64,000 nt of DNA from Ziziphus jujuba (Eukaryota; Streptophyta; Magnoliopsida; Rosales; Rhamnaceae): NCBI RefSeq assembly GCF_031755915.1, contig NC_083387.1, forward strand, positions 11,553,001 through 11,617,000, in the 5' to 3' direction. A program made the position numbers and the translations under genes. Below, piece after piece: positions 39,070 through 50,093 of this stretch. Every line of letters starts with the position of its first letter. Positions within the stretch are counted from its first letter, which is position 1. The notes under the pieces are model-generated. The model did no database searches and was not told where the DNA came from. It was given only the letters and a program-made list of their open reading frames with translations.

Positions 39070-41027
39070 TATCTGATGGTTAAGTCTTTGGGGAAGCTAT
39101 TGTTTATGGTTGCATAAATTGCTCAAGTTCCTAAGAGATTGTCCGCAAGTATAACGCCTGTACAATGTTTAAAATAAGTAACATGGGCATGGCGATGTGG
39201 TGAAGGTAAGGCCCAAGGCATCCCCTATACTTCCGATGGGATATTTAGTATATTTGCCATTGCTTGTGCTTACTGTCAATACTCTGGCATGAAGTGTACA
39301 AAGAGAATGAGGGGTACCGACTGTATGTATATAGAAAGGCATATATGTTCCTAGAAGAGTTTAACTGTCTCTATGATGACAAAACTATGGTTGATAAATT
39401 GATAATGGATGGCGATCTACATAGCGTAGATGCTATGAAAAAATTGGCTGACCAATCAATGATAGCATGTCAACTGAGATTGGCTCGGTTGATAAGCCAC
39501 TATTTATGATTGGGAGGTCATGGGTACACCAGATGAAGGAAAATTATGTAAATAATTAAAAAAAAAACCAGTGATAGCAACATATACGCATCATATAATC
39601 TGGTTCGAGATTGCAGTCTGCCTAAGGAACAGTTCAATTATCTTGTGAGATGAGAACTCCAACTACGCATGCATGAGGCTGGAGATCTATATACCTTCTA
39701 AGTAAGTAGGGAAAATGGGTAAGTCTTTCGGTAGTGAATATTGAAATTATCTGTAATGGATGGGTGCTTGGACTACTTGTGCATGAGGCTGTAAATATGT
39801 AACTTGTAAATTAGGTAGAGAAATGGGTAAGTTTTTTATTTTTCTTTCTCCCTAACTGTATCTTCTTCTTCTTCTTCTTCTTCCTTTTCTTCTTTTCATT
39901 TTTATTTTTCTAGTTTGTAATGTTGGTATACGGATAAACTATTGTTTCTAATCTGTATTTTGATAATTTTGTTTCAATGAAATTTTGGATGGAAAGTTTC
40001 CTCACAATTTTGTAAGCTGGCTGTGTTTGGTGTTCCATGTGGAAAAATAAGGAAGAACTTTATTATGCCCTTTATGCATGGAGCCCAAATTTTATTTTTT
40101 TATTCTTTTATCACCATGTTTCTGTTATGCCTTTATACCTCGAACCTAATTACAAGGCCATTATATTTTTAGTTATTTCTCGACAAGCTTGGTAATTATC
40201 TAGATTTTCTGTTGTAACTTAAAGAAATTTGTTATCTAACAAGCATGTATAGTAAATGTGTCTTGAATTAAAAAGGTCATTTATAAAATTGGAAGGAAAT
40301 TGAACGTGGTGATTGTGTTCATTATTTATTTCTTATATTTTTTGTTAAATGGATTTTATTATAATATATATATATATATATATATCTCTATATCTGGTAC
40401 TAGTAGAATAATGTATTTCAAATAATGTTATGGACCATATGTGGGTTAATTTTGTAATTAACTCTTCTTTTTTTGGTATAAAACTAATTTAACTAGTATT
40501 CTTTTTTATTACAATGGGTTCAATACAACCTAAGTATGGATTGAAAGAACAATGTAATTAAATATTAATCAGTCGAATGAAAAAAACTCAATAGAAATCT
40601 GGCTAAATTTGATGTACCTTTAGCATTTTTTTATTCATTTATCTATTTAAAAATTTAATTATTTATATAAAATATGTTAATTAGTAGTATATTAATACGT
40701 ATATTTAATGATTAATTTTTTTGAATATTTTGATATATTGAAAATCACTTATATTAGAAAAATAATAATAAAAAAAAACTAAAAAAAGAAGAAAGAGTAA
40801 TATTAGGTCTCCAAGAAGTCTATAAGTGTTTATTAAAGTTGAGATATTGATTTATTAGTTGAAAATTTAATTAATCTAAATATGAATAAATAAAATTTTA
40901 AAATATTAACCAAACAAAAAAAATTACATAATATAAACCAATTAAATGATCAAACTTCATTATTTATCTTATTAGACTTTTTGGTAGTCTGATATTATTC
41001 TAAAAAATGTATTATATAATATATAAT

Positions 41028-41029
<2 letters not shown>
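39070..41029. other. Intergenic region, no recognised gene
   Basis: Holds the DUF829 3' flank, a (TCT)n run at about 39861-39882 and an (AT)n run near 40366-40384. A complex-sequence open frame of 81 codons (39264-39509) has no family I recognise and no exon context, so it is not called. Confidence 0.5.
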
Positions 41030-41060
<31 letters not shown>

Positions 41061-41075
41061 CGGGGGGCGGGGGGG
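41030..41075. repeat. Long G homopolymer (46 bp, 44 G)
   Basis: 31 consecutive G, then C, six G, C and seven G, abruptly embedded in AT-rich DNA. Strong potential for G-quadruplex formation on the + strand. It may also mark an assembly or sequencing difficulty. Confidence 0.95.
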
Positions 41076-41545
41076 AAGAATAAAATATGTAAAGAATTTT
41101 GTTCTTTTATCACCGTCGTTGATCATTATCAATGCACTTCGCAATAGTTATGAACATTATTAATGGGCTACATTTAATATATATTTTTTAAAATTAAAAA
41201 TTTAAGATGAAAATATAAATTCTTAATCGTAGCAAATTAGTTGTTGTCACCTTGTTCATAAAGATCCTAAAAACGGCAGAAAAATAATAGAAATAAAAAA
41301 TAGAATTTGAAGTAAAAATAAATAAATAAATAATAAAAATAAAATAGGTACAGTTTGTACCTTACTCTGTAATTTTGAAAATTAGCTCCATGTTTGGTGA
41401 ACTGGTGAAGTGGGAGTACAGATTGCATCGACAGCCTAAACAAAGAGAAATACAAATTTTAAATCGAACGGTCTCCTTTTCTTTATTATTAATTATTATT
41501 TTTCTCTCCCTCCACTCCACAATTCTCAGCACAGAGGCAAAGCAA

Positions 41546-44145
41546 ATGGCTGTTATTCAAGAACAGAGAATGACCATGGTTGATTCTCCTCTTAAGGTCC
41601 TCTCTCTACTTGATTTCTCAGTCCTCGTTCATATATTTGTGTATCTCTGTAATGGGTTTTTTTGTCTATCGTTACAGAGCAATCGAGGAAAGCGACCCCA
41701 GAAAGTAGAAAAGCTTTTTCGGAAAAAGCTTTCTAGTCTTTACCAAAAAACAGAAACCCATGTGAGAGCCTATTGTGCTTCGTACCTAACAGTTTGGAAA
41801 TTTATAAAAGTTTTGCTTGGTTTTTGATTGTTATGTTTATTATTATTCTGTATCTGTATATATATGGTTGTTTTGCGTAGCAGTTTTGTAAAAGTTTTAG
41901 AGATTTCGTACTGATGGGTCTTCAATGGTTTTATAGTGTTGAGTGTTCTCTTTCGTTGGAAAAGAAAGTAGGAGAAAGAAATCTTCAAAATGGGTTATTT
42001 TTTGAGTTGAAAGAAAACAAAGAACCTTCTTTTTGTCAATTTGCACTGCCACAACACATTTTTGGAACATCAAAATAAAGGAAACTGCGAAAATGATAAT
42101 ACACAGGCTAAAGCATTATGGGTTAGCTTTATGCATTGTACTTGGACTAGCCAACTGTTTTTATAACCTGAATTCTTCATTTGTTGTCCGATTTTATTGA
42201 ACTTTGATGATTTTTGTACTGAATTGATGAAAAACTTTTGTAAATTTCATAAACAGGCAGTCAGTGATCGCCCAGTGAAGTCTGAAAAGTGAGTCAAAAT
42301 TTGTTATTTAATCTGCTCTTGAACTCATTAAAGATTCAATTGTCTTGTAACACTGGAGCCTCAACCTTTTGACCATATAGCAACAAGCGAAAGAGGGCCA
42401 CTGCAGAAAGCACATGTCACAATGCCGGAGCTCGGGCTTCTGTGTTGGAACAAGCAAAGGAGGTTCAAGCGAATCTAGCTCCCGACTTCCCTAGTTTAGT
42501 TAAAACTATGCTTCCTTCACATGTTACAGGAGGATTTTGGCTGGTAAGGCTCACTTTTCCAGCATACTTGCTCTTTTGTTTTTTTTTCCCCCTCCTCCAA
42601 GGCAACCTAGATGTATTTGTAAGTACTTTAACATTTTTCTTGCCAGGGTCTTCCTAAAAAATTCTGCCATTTGCATTTGCCAAATAATGATATGATGATT
42701 ACTCTGGAGGATGAAAATAAGGAGGTATATGAGACAAAGTATCTTTTGGAGAAGGTGGGATTGAGTGGAGGATGGAGAGGATTTTCAATTGCTGACAAAT
42801 TGCTAGAGGGAGATGTGTTAGTTTTCCATTTAGTCACTCCTTCCAAATTTAAGGTAATTTTTGTTTAATATATATGCTGTTATGTTTCTTTCACAATTTA
42901 ATTGTTATAATGTTGTTTCATTGCAATCGAAGAATTTAATATAGGATTTTAGTTCCATTATCTAGCTTTGCAAATGAAAATTTGAAACCCATAATCTTCC
43001 TTAATGAGAGATACATTGACATTGGTGGCAATAAAGATGCCTGACCTGTGATTTAAGAAAGAAAGAGCGTCGGAAGCGGTAATTGGTTGAAAAGTATTAT
43101 GCTTGATATATACACAGTCGCACTCACATTTTATAAGCTTAAGCTTTTAAGATTAGTGGCAACTTAACGAATAGAAAGTAGTTTAGCTTAGAGACAAATT
43201 TAGTTTGACTACCTGTTGCTTATATTTTTATTGTTAGTGTTTGTTGTGGTCTGATCATCAGTTTACTGGGACATTCTCCCTGGCGAAGAATTCCTTGATG
43301 AGTCTCCTTCTTCAGGGTGTCTTGGCACAAGTATTGTTGGTAACAAATTTTAGATGTTTACATGAAGCTATAACACCTGCATGCGTTTGATGAAGTTGCT
43401 TTCTTTTCCTGCTTGCCTTTTTAGGTGTACATTGTTAGACTTAAGTGTTCAGATGAAATGGATTGCGCTCTTGGCCTTCTCAAATTAGAAGCCTGTGTGG
43501 ATCGAATGGATATTGCTAAGTTGTTTCAAATTTCGTTTTGTTGCATCTCTCTGTAATCAACTGTAAATGGGTCCACTGTCTATAAATTTACCTTCTGCTA
43601 TTCTCTTGTATCCAGCCACTGACATAAAACATGCAGATGACACTGATGCATGTCAGAAGGAAACTGTGGGTGGTCTAAAGTCTCTTTCATATGACAATCC
43701 TGAAGGGGAGATTTTAGACCAGTCTGATAATGAAAACACAGATATCATTTCAGAAGTTTTGGATGGAATTAGGCTTTCAGATTCGGTTGTTAGTTGCCAA
43801 GTGAGAAGCTTCAAGGATTTCAATGTTCTTGTGAATGGTTTGATTATAGACTCCGAGATTTCCAAATACCTCAAGGCCAAGTACTACGAGCTTTGTTGCA
43901 GTCAGAAAACATTTCTTCACGAGTATCTTCTCGAGGGTCTCAACTGTAAACTGGCAGCTGGAATAATTCTGGAGACTATGAACATTGCAGACGCCATTAG
44001 ATCCAGCAAGATTACCACCTCAAAGGATGATTTCATCGTGTGGGATAAGACTCTGAAATGCTTCGAGGTTCTGGGTATGAGTGAGTTTCTTACGTGCTCG
44101 GCTAGACCAGCTTCTAAATATAGCTTCGAAATCGAAGAGTTTTAA
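41546..44145 (+). CDS. B3-domain protein, tandem copy 1, with 3' frameshift
   Basis: Plant B3 DNA-binding protein, nuclear. Exons 41546-41596, 41678-41761, 42257-42288, 42381-42543, 42647-42853, 43425-43494 (donor inferred, weak GCCT|GTGTGG) and 43616-44145 give about 378 aa. The B3 domain covers about residues 95-184 (LPSHVTGGFWL, GLSGGWRGFSI, EGDVLVFHL). After a variable acidic linker the family's C-terminal domain follows (EVLDGIRLSDSV, NVLVNGLIIDSEIS, KYYELCCSQKTFLH, LNCKLAAGI). At about 44081 the frame shifts: the expected coiled-coil tail (FLRARLDQL ... LERDRAEAEL) continues in another frame to 44287, while the actual frame stops at 44145. A lost GT dinucleotide at GGTATGAGTGAGT would explain it. 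It may be a truncated allele, a pseudogene in the making or a base error. The N-terminus differs from copy 2. Confidence 0.75.
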
Positions 44146-44600
44146 AGAAGCTAAACTCGAACGAGATCGTGCAGAAGCAGAATTGAGAAATCTGGAGGCT
44201 AAGCTTTTGGTTGCAAAACAGACAATGAATAGACTGGATACCAAGATTGAGCTTATATTCCAGGAAGTTGCCAGTGCTCCTTGGTGAATGACAGAATTTC
44301 ATTCTTCCAGCTTTTTGTTTGTGGAACTTCGACTTTCCAGGACAAGGAACTTAGCAATAGTATGGTTACTATTAAATGGTGAAGAAGTTAACTTTTTGTG
44401 CTAATCTTATGAGAAGCAAATTTATAGTACTACGAGAGAGTCTGTATTCATTGTGAAGGTGGGGTATAAACTCTTGGGAGTATTTTCAAATTTTTTCCTT
44501 TACAGGATAGATATAGCCATGTAGATCTTTTGTGGAGTTCCACTAATATCAAAGTTGTTGTATTTTGTATAGAACAAACACTTACTTGCAAAGTTATTGA

Positions 44601-44708
44601 GCAACTTATGAATGATTATATATAATATAAAGTAGTAGAATTTGAATTATTGCTGCAACTTATGAATTATTATATATAATATAAAGTAGTAGAAATTGAA
44701 TTATTGCT
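44601..44708. repeat. Tandem duplication, 2 x 54 bp
   Basis: 44601-44654 and 44655-44708, each GCAACTTATGAAT... to ...GAATTATTGCT, differing at about two positions. Located in the 3' flank of B3 copy 1. Confidence 0.93.
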
Positions 44709-44810
44709 GCTACGCTTTCATTTTCTTTTAAGCTTTTCTAGTAAAGTGGTAAACATTTTTTAGCACCAAAAACAAATATTATATCCACTATCCAAGAATT
44801 AGAAAAAAAA

Positions 44811-44886
44811 GAATATATATATATATATATATATGTATGTATATATATATATATACGTATATATATATACGTACACACACATATAT
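44811..44886. repeat. Compound (AT)n/(GTAT)n microsatellite
   Basis: Runs of TA interrupted by GTAT and ACGTAT units between the two B3 genes, ending in a short ACAC stretch. Low-complexity only. Confidence 0.85.
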
Positions 44887-45167
44887 GTACTAAAATATAT
44901 TTTAAAAACATATAATGATGACCCAGGTCTAATGGACTAATGGGTAGCACGTTTTTAAATTCAAAGTTGGAAGTTTAAACTTGGTAAAGTTGGCGCTCAA
45001 TTCTGACCAGATGGACATGACAGAAAATAAATAAATAAATTTAATGAACAAAGAGTGAAGTCCATACACCACAGAGCAACGGTCAGCTTTTTCCATTCAG
45101 TCTCTTTCTCACTCTCTGCTTTTTCTTAGCTCTTTGCAGAAAAGAGATTTTGGAAGGACAGAAAACA

Positions 45168-45506
45168 ATGGTGGAATCCAAGTTAACGTACGAGGAATGT
45201 AGGAGACAGAGACTGGAAGAGAACAAGAAAAGAATGGAGGAGCTTAACTTAAGCAAGCTTGCTCAGTCTCTGAAAACTTCGAGTCCAAAGTCATCTCCGG
45301 TGGGCGCTTTTTTTTTTTTTTTTTTTTTCCTCCTTATATAAATATTAGTCTCTGTTTCGCATAATGGGTTATCGGGTTTTTGTTTGTTGGAATATAGGTG
45401 AAGCGGATAAAGCCCAAACCTTGTCTGCCAGTGGAACCTTCTTCAGTGCCACTCAGAAGATCCAGCAGAGTTGCAGACAAACCTCCTAGCTCTTACAAGG
45501 AAGTCA

Positions 45507-45554
<48 letters not shown>

Positions 45555-47450
45555 TTACGAATTTTTATACATTTTTTGTTGGTTGGGAGAAAAAACTTAA
45601 AAATAAAAAAATAAAAAATAAAAAAATAAAAACAAAACAAAATCCACCACGTAAAAAAAGGATTTCTTTCTTTTGTACTCCAAATTACAAAGCACAATTC
45701 TTTATAGGTTTGTCATTTTTGTGCTAGTCTGCGTAAGTTAAGATTTTTTACTTTTGAGTTTTATGGTTCAAGAAATATATTTGTGACTTTATCTGTTTAT
45801 CTTATTTAAAAAAATAAAAATAAAAGAAATAAAAGGGAAAAAAAAGCCCTTCATCTATGGTTATGTGGGACTCTATAGGGAGGCACGTTTATAGTATTGC
45901 ATATTAGATTGATAATCAACTCTTGACATTCTTTATGGCAGGTTCCGCTGGAACCCTTGGGCAGGCTAAGAAGGTTGGTATGTGTAATCTGATATAATAA
46001 TCAGTTCTTTAAGGGCACTTGATATATAGTTCTTTCTGTTTTTTTTCTACTTAGTTGTGTAGAGTTTGCTTACTCCAAATATTACTCAGTGATAGTTAAT
46101 GTTAATTAGGGTTTGTTAGGCATATCTAAATTAATTACAAGTTTAAGAGAAGGAAAAAAAAAAAAAAAGTTAAAAACAGTTTGATAATGTTTATGTTTAT
46201 TTTTTCCTTTCAAGTTTATAGTTATTTGAGGTGCCAAACCAATTTTAACATGCACCAACTAACATTAACGTAAATTCCACACAATTAACGAGAAAAAAAA
46301 ACCAAAAACATAAACATTATAAAACAACCCTAGCGTTTTAGATTTGGTAATTATATTGCATGCTGGTTGTTTATATATCTCCTGCTTGGTACATGTTAAA
46401 TTATACAGGAGCTATCAAAGAAGAGATTTGCTGAATCGACAATATGCTTCAGATGAAGTAAGACAATATGCAATTGACAGAGCAGAGCAAATTCAATCTG
46501 GATTAGACTCAGACTGGCCAAGTTTTGTGAAGCCCATGTTCCAATCACATGTCACTGGAGGCTTTTGGCTGGTAAGTAGCCTAACCATTTAGCAAACCAA
46601 AATATAGTTCGAGACTATGATGGAGATTGAAGGGTAATTTGGATTTGAGCATTTTCCAACAGGGTCTGCCGGTGCAATTTTGTAAAACGCACCTGCCTCA
46701 TTGTAATGAAATGATAAGTTTGGTGGATGAGGATGAAAATGAGTTCCAAACAAAATACCTTGCAGATAAAACTGGTCTTAGTGGTGGATGGAGAGGTTTT
46801 TCCATTGAGCACCAGCTGGTTGATGGGGATGCATTAGTCTTCCACTTGGTCAGGCCAACACAATTTAAGGTCATCTATGTCTTTTTCATTCTCTTTTCCT
46901 GTTTGCTCTAAATGCTTGGTTAATCTTCTTCTTCTTCTTCTTCTTCTTCTTCTTCTTCTTCTTCTATTTTTTTTATACTGGAATCAGGGATTCGAACTTT
47001 AGATCATTGTCAAGAAAACTGTGACTTTATCACTTGGCTGTCCTCGGAAGCATAGGCTTGGATAGTTAATTACTTTGGCTATTAAAAGAGTTTGGAATAT
47101 ATATATATATATATATATAGATGAATTATAAGACTGATCTTGCTTCAATTTTGCATTTTGTTATGGGATTATCGATATTGAACTTGTTTAGCTTACATTC
47201 TCATTTTATTTTTGTTGGTTTTTAGGTATATATTACTAGAGCATACGACACTAAAGACGAGAAAGAGAGAGAAGGAGAAGAAGAAGAAGAAGAAAAAGAT
47301 TTGGATGTCACACCGTCGGGAAGGAGAGCAAAACGAAGAAGACCAAGTAATTCATTTCTACTTAGAAATTTATATGATGCTGTTTTCATTTTGGTTAATA
47401 TTTTAATTTATATGTCTATATATATGGCCTATAGGCACTACAAAGTTTGA
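45168..47450 (+). CDS. B3-domain protein, tandem copy 2
   Basis: Exons 45168-45299, 45398-45502, 45942-45973, 46409-46571, 46663-46869 and 47226-47450 join in frame to 287 aa. The N-terminus has the family signature LTYEECRRQRLEENKKRMEELNLSKLAQSLK, then LRRSSRVADKP and SYQRRDLLNRQYASDEVRQYA. The B3 domain covers about residues 129-218 (FQSHVTGGFWLGLPVQFCK ... GLSGGWRGFSIEHQLVDGDALVFHL). Its two B3 exons (163 and 207 nt) match copy 1 exactly in length, supporting tandem duplication. It ends with an acidic run (EEEEEEKD), a basic cluster (GRRAKRRRP) that could be a nuclear signal, and a hydrophobic tail of doubtful reality. Unlike copy 1 it lacks the C-terminal domain. The family includes Arabidopsis At3g19184 and At5g42700, from memory. 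The last exon's 3' boundary is the least certain part. Confidence 0.88.
45511..45550. repeat. (CT)n microsatellite in B3 copy 2 intron
   Basis: About 20 CT repeats starting a few bases after the donor of exon 2 (45502). The TTC run at about 46927-46964 is another microsatellite, in the intron before the last exon. Confidence 0.95.
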
Positions 47451-48992
47451 ATTATAGGAAAAACCACTTGGGAAAAATGAATTAAAAGTAGTTTGCATTA
47501 GGGGTTTCCTAACAATTAGTGCAAATAAATGGAGAAAACCAATGATGCAAAGTATAAAAATTAATGGTTTTTTTTTTTTAAGTGAATATTTAGAAAAGCA
47601 ATAAGAATTTGTGTTTGGAGTTTTTGGAATTCTCATAGTCGGAAAAATTTCAAGTAATCTCGGGGTACTTAGCATTCAAAACTCCTGCATGTCATTTCGT
47701 GCCATGTGGATTATTTTTTTCATGTGATATAACACATCAGCCCTCTCTCACCTCTCTCATAACCGGCTCTTTCTCTTACCTCTCTCTTCTCTTCCTCTTC
47801 TCCTCTTCCGCACCAAACAAATCTCTGGCAGAAGATTTTTTTTTTCTGAAACCACCAAAAGATGAAATTATGAACTCCTTTCATCAACGAAAATTGCAAA
47901 GATTGCTCTTTTTTACTCTTTCTCTTCAGCAGCTTGTTACAAAATCTGGGCCCATGAACATGAACAACTTTTGGCATATGTTTGTTTCCATCATTATAGT
48001 TGGTTCTCATTACTAGGATTGATAGTGATTTTTACCCAGAAATGAAAAATCCAAATTTTATAATAAGTTAAATCTAAAAAATGAGTTTATCATTGGAAAT
48101 TTTTTTTAATTTAAAAAAAAAAGTCATTTGGGGTTCATTTGGTTATTCTACTTTGCCATTTTGTGAATGAATGACTTGAACCTGTGATTCCATTTGGCCA
48201 TTATTGAAAGATTGAAGATCTGGTTTCTGACACTGGTATTTTTTTTGTGCAAAAGAGAAGGGTTCACAGGTGGGAGAGAAGGAGAAGAAAAAGAAAAGGA
48301 AAGAGAGAGGGAAAGTGAAATGATATGCAGGAATTGTGAGTCTTGGGTACTCCGGGAGTGCTTGAAATTGTTGCCTCATAATCAAGTTCATGTACAATTG
48401 CTATTTGGCAGGCAAAACGTAGCTTTGGATGTGGCAGAACAGAAGCTAGCTATACAATGGGGATTAGGAATTGGATGTTTGGTGTATCATCTTTTTTTCT
48501 CTCCAGCTGTAGAAGCTTATTTTATTCATCAAGTGCTTTTCAGTTGTCTGTCTTTTTGCAGTACATAAAACATTTGCCAGAAATTCTCTGTTTTTTACTT
48601 TTTTTTTTTTTTTTTAAATTGGTTATTGCTCTTAATACAAATTTTAATTAAAATGTCAGAATTTAACTCAGCAATCCAATACCAAGTGTTGGATGAAACT
48701 CTATTTTTTTTTTTTTTAATTTCTGAAGTTTAATATTAGAAATCCCATTTTTCACTTTTTTGTTTTTTGGTTCTGAAATTGGTTATTGCTCTTAATACAA
48801 ATTTTAAATTAAAAATGTCCGAATTCAACTCAGCAGTCCAATGCCAAATGTTAGATGAAACTCCATTTTTCAAATTAAACTTCTTTTTTTCTTTTTCCTT
48901 TTTTTTTTTTTTATCTGACCGAACAATTCAAGAAGAGCACATTTCTACATCACCGCAGCACTTGATCCTATACAAATATCAAAAAATCTTTG
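47451..48992. other. Intergenic region between B3 copy 2 and tRNA-Thr
   Basis: No gene recognised. It includes a C/T-rich stretch (47740-47815), a GA-rich stretch (48270-48320) and the direct duplication listed separately. Confidence 0.5.
48616..48870. repeat. Direct duplication, ~90-bp unit, period 160 bp
   Basis: 48616-48706 recurs at 48776-48870. Both begin AAATTGGTTATTGCTCTTAA and run to ATGAAACTC(T/C)ATTTTT, with a handful of substitutions and small indels. Confidence 0.9.
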
Positions 48993-48998
48993 AAAAAA
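48993..48998 (-). terminator. Pol III T6 terminator of tRNA-Thr
   Basis: Six A on the + strand (T6 on the transcript strand), 14 bases past the mature 3' end of the tRNA. Confidence 0.7.
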
Positions 48999-49011
48999 TG
49001 GTTAAGGAGAA

Positions 49012-49083
49012 TGCCCCCATGCAGGATCGAACTACAGACCTTCAGTTTACAAGACTGACGCTCTACCACTGAGCTATAGGGGC
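49012..49083 (-). tRNA. trnT-UGU: tRNA-Thr (UGU anticodon)
   Basis: 72-nt cloverleaf without intron. The acceptor stem GCCCCTA pairs with TGGGGGC (one G-U), with discriminator A. The D-arm region contains TAGCTCAGTGGTAGAGC (A box). The anticodon stem TCAGT/ACTGA closes the loop CTTGTAA, with anticodon TGT reading ACA threonine codons. The T-arm has GTTCGATCC (B box). CCA is not encoded, as usual for nuclear genes. A T6 run on the - strand (48998-48993) about 14 nt downstream fits RNA polymerase III termination. It does not resemble plastid trnT-UGU. Confidence 0.95.
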
Positions 49084-50093
49084 ATTTTGGCTAACTGCCA
49101 TCATGAATGTAAGGATCACTATTTGTATTGCTGTTATTGCCTCATACAACCTTTATCTGATTAAGCAATTGATGCAGGACCATTTGTTGAGAGAGAATAA
49201 TGCAGATGCATTATTAGACATGAAGGTAAACCTATGTCAGATTCTAAAAATGGATCCTAAGAAGTTTGTAAGCACCGATTTGAGAAAAGTGTATTTTTTA
49301 AATATTCCATAATTGATATGAGTTGATTTTACCCTCTCAACGATTGCAATTTTGAAAGAAATGGTTATGGTCACTTCTATATCATTTTCCTTCTTAAAGT
49401 CACTCCTATATCATTTTCCTTCTCCCTATTTCAATCAATCCAATTCTTTGGGTTTTTATTTTATTTATCTGTCATAAGATTGATTTCTTTATTGTAAAAA
49501 TGTTTGTTTGAATACTAATATTTTGCTATGAAAAAGAATAAGAGAAAAGGAACCAATTTCTAAGTCTTCTCCAACTTCCATTTCCAATGTAAAAAGCTGA
49601 AGAAGTGTTTTTCATAAGGCTATATCCTAACGGCTATTGCTTTCTGGCTTGTGTTTTAAAACAGAAAAACACACAGGCAATAAAATTAGAACTTGAAAAT
49701 AACAAACACGTTTATAATTAATAATTCCTGGTGTAGACAAACCCCTTATTATTTTTATTCCTTGGTATGTAAGACAGGTAAAACTTCTGTCTGATAGAAG
49801 CTCATACAGGGCATATAGAACAGAAATGGAGATATAAAATGTAGCTTAAAACTTGCATAACTATTTTTCTTGTATCTATAAACATCCATCTTTTTTGGCC
49901 AAACAAATTAACTAATTCAACTAGAGAAACTATCATCTGCAACAACCAAAAGAATTCCACTGTGGTCCTGTTTGTTTAAAATAAGAGCTGCAAGCATTTG
50001 TAATGTTCTGCAATGCCATTTACCAGTCTGACTCGCATATTGTTAAAAGATCTCATGAATTATGTCCGGGTGGGTTGGTCAGCAAACGTTATC
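49084..50093. other. Intergenic region between tRNA-Thr and NQR 3' end
   Basis: No recognised gene. A possible + strand mini-exon at about 49178-49225, with plausible splice signals (GATGCAG| ... AAG|GTAAAC), reads DHLLRENNADALLDMK. I could not connect it to any gene. 50000-50093 is the probable 3' UTR of the downstream - strand gene. Confidence 0.4.

Noticed and set aside
39264..39509. 81-codon open frame of complex composition
   Set aside because: Single isolated frame with no known domain and no evidence of splicing to another exon.
47699..48397. Several frames on both strands (Ser/Phe/Lys rich)
   Set aside because: Arise from C/T-rich and G/A-rich tracts; no conserved motif and mutually overlapping.
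49178..49225. 16-codon exon-like segment (DHLLRENNADALLDMK)
   Set aside because: Good splice signals but cannot be joined to either neighbouring gene.
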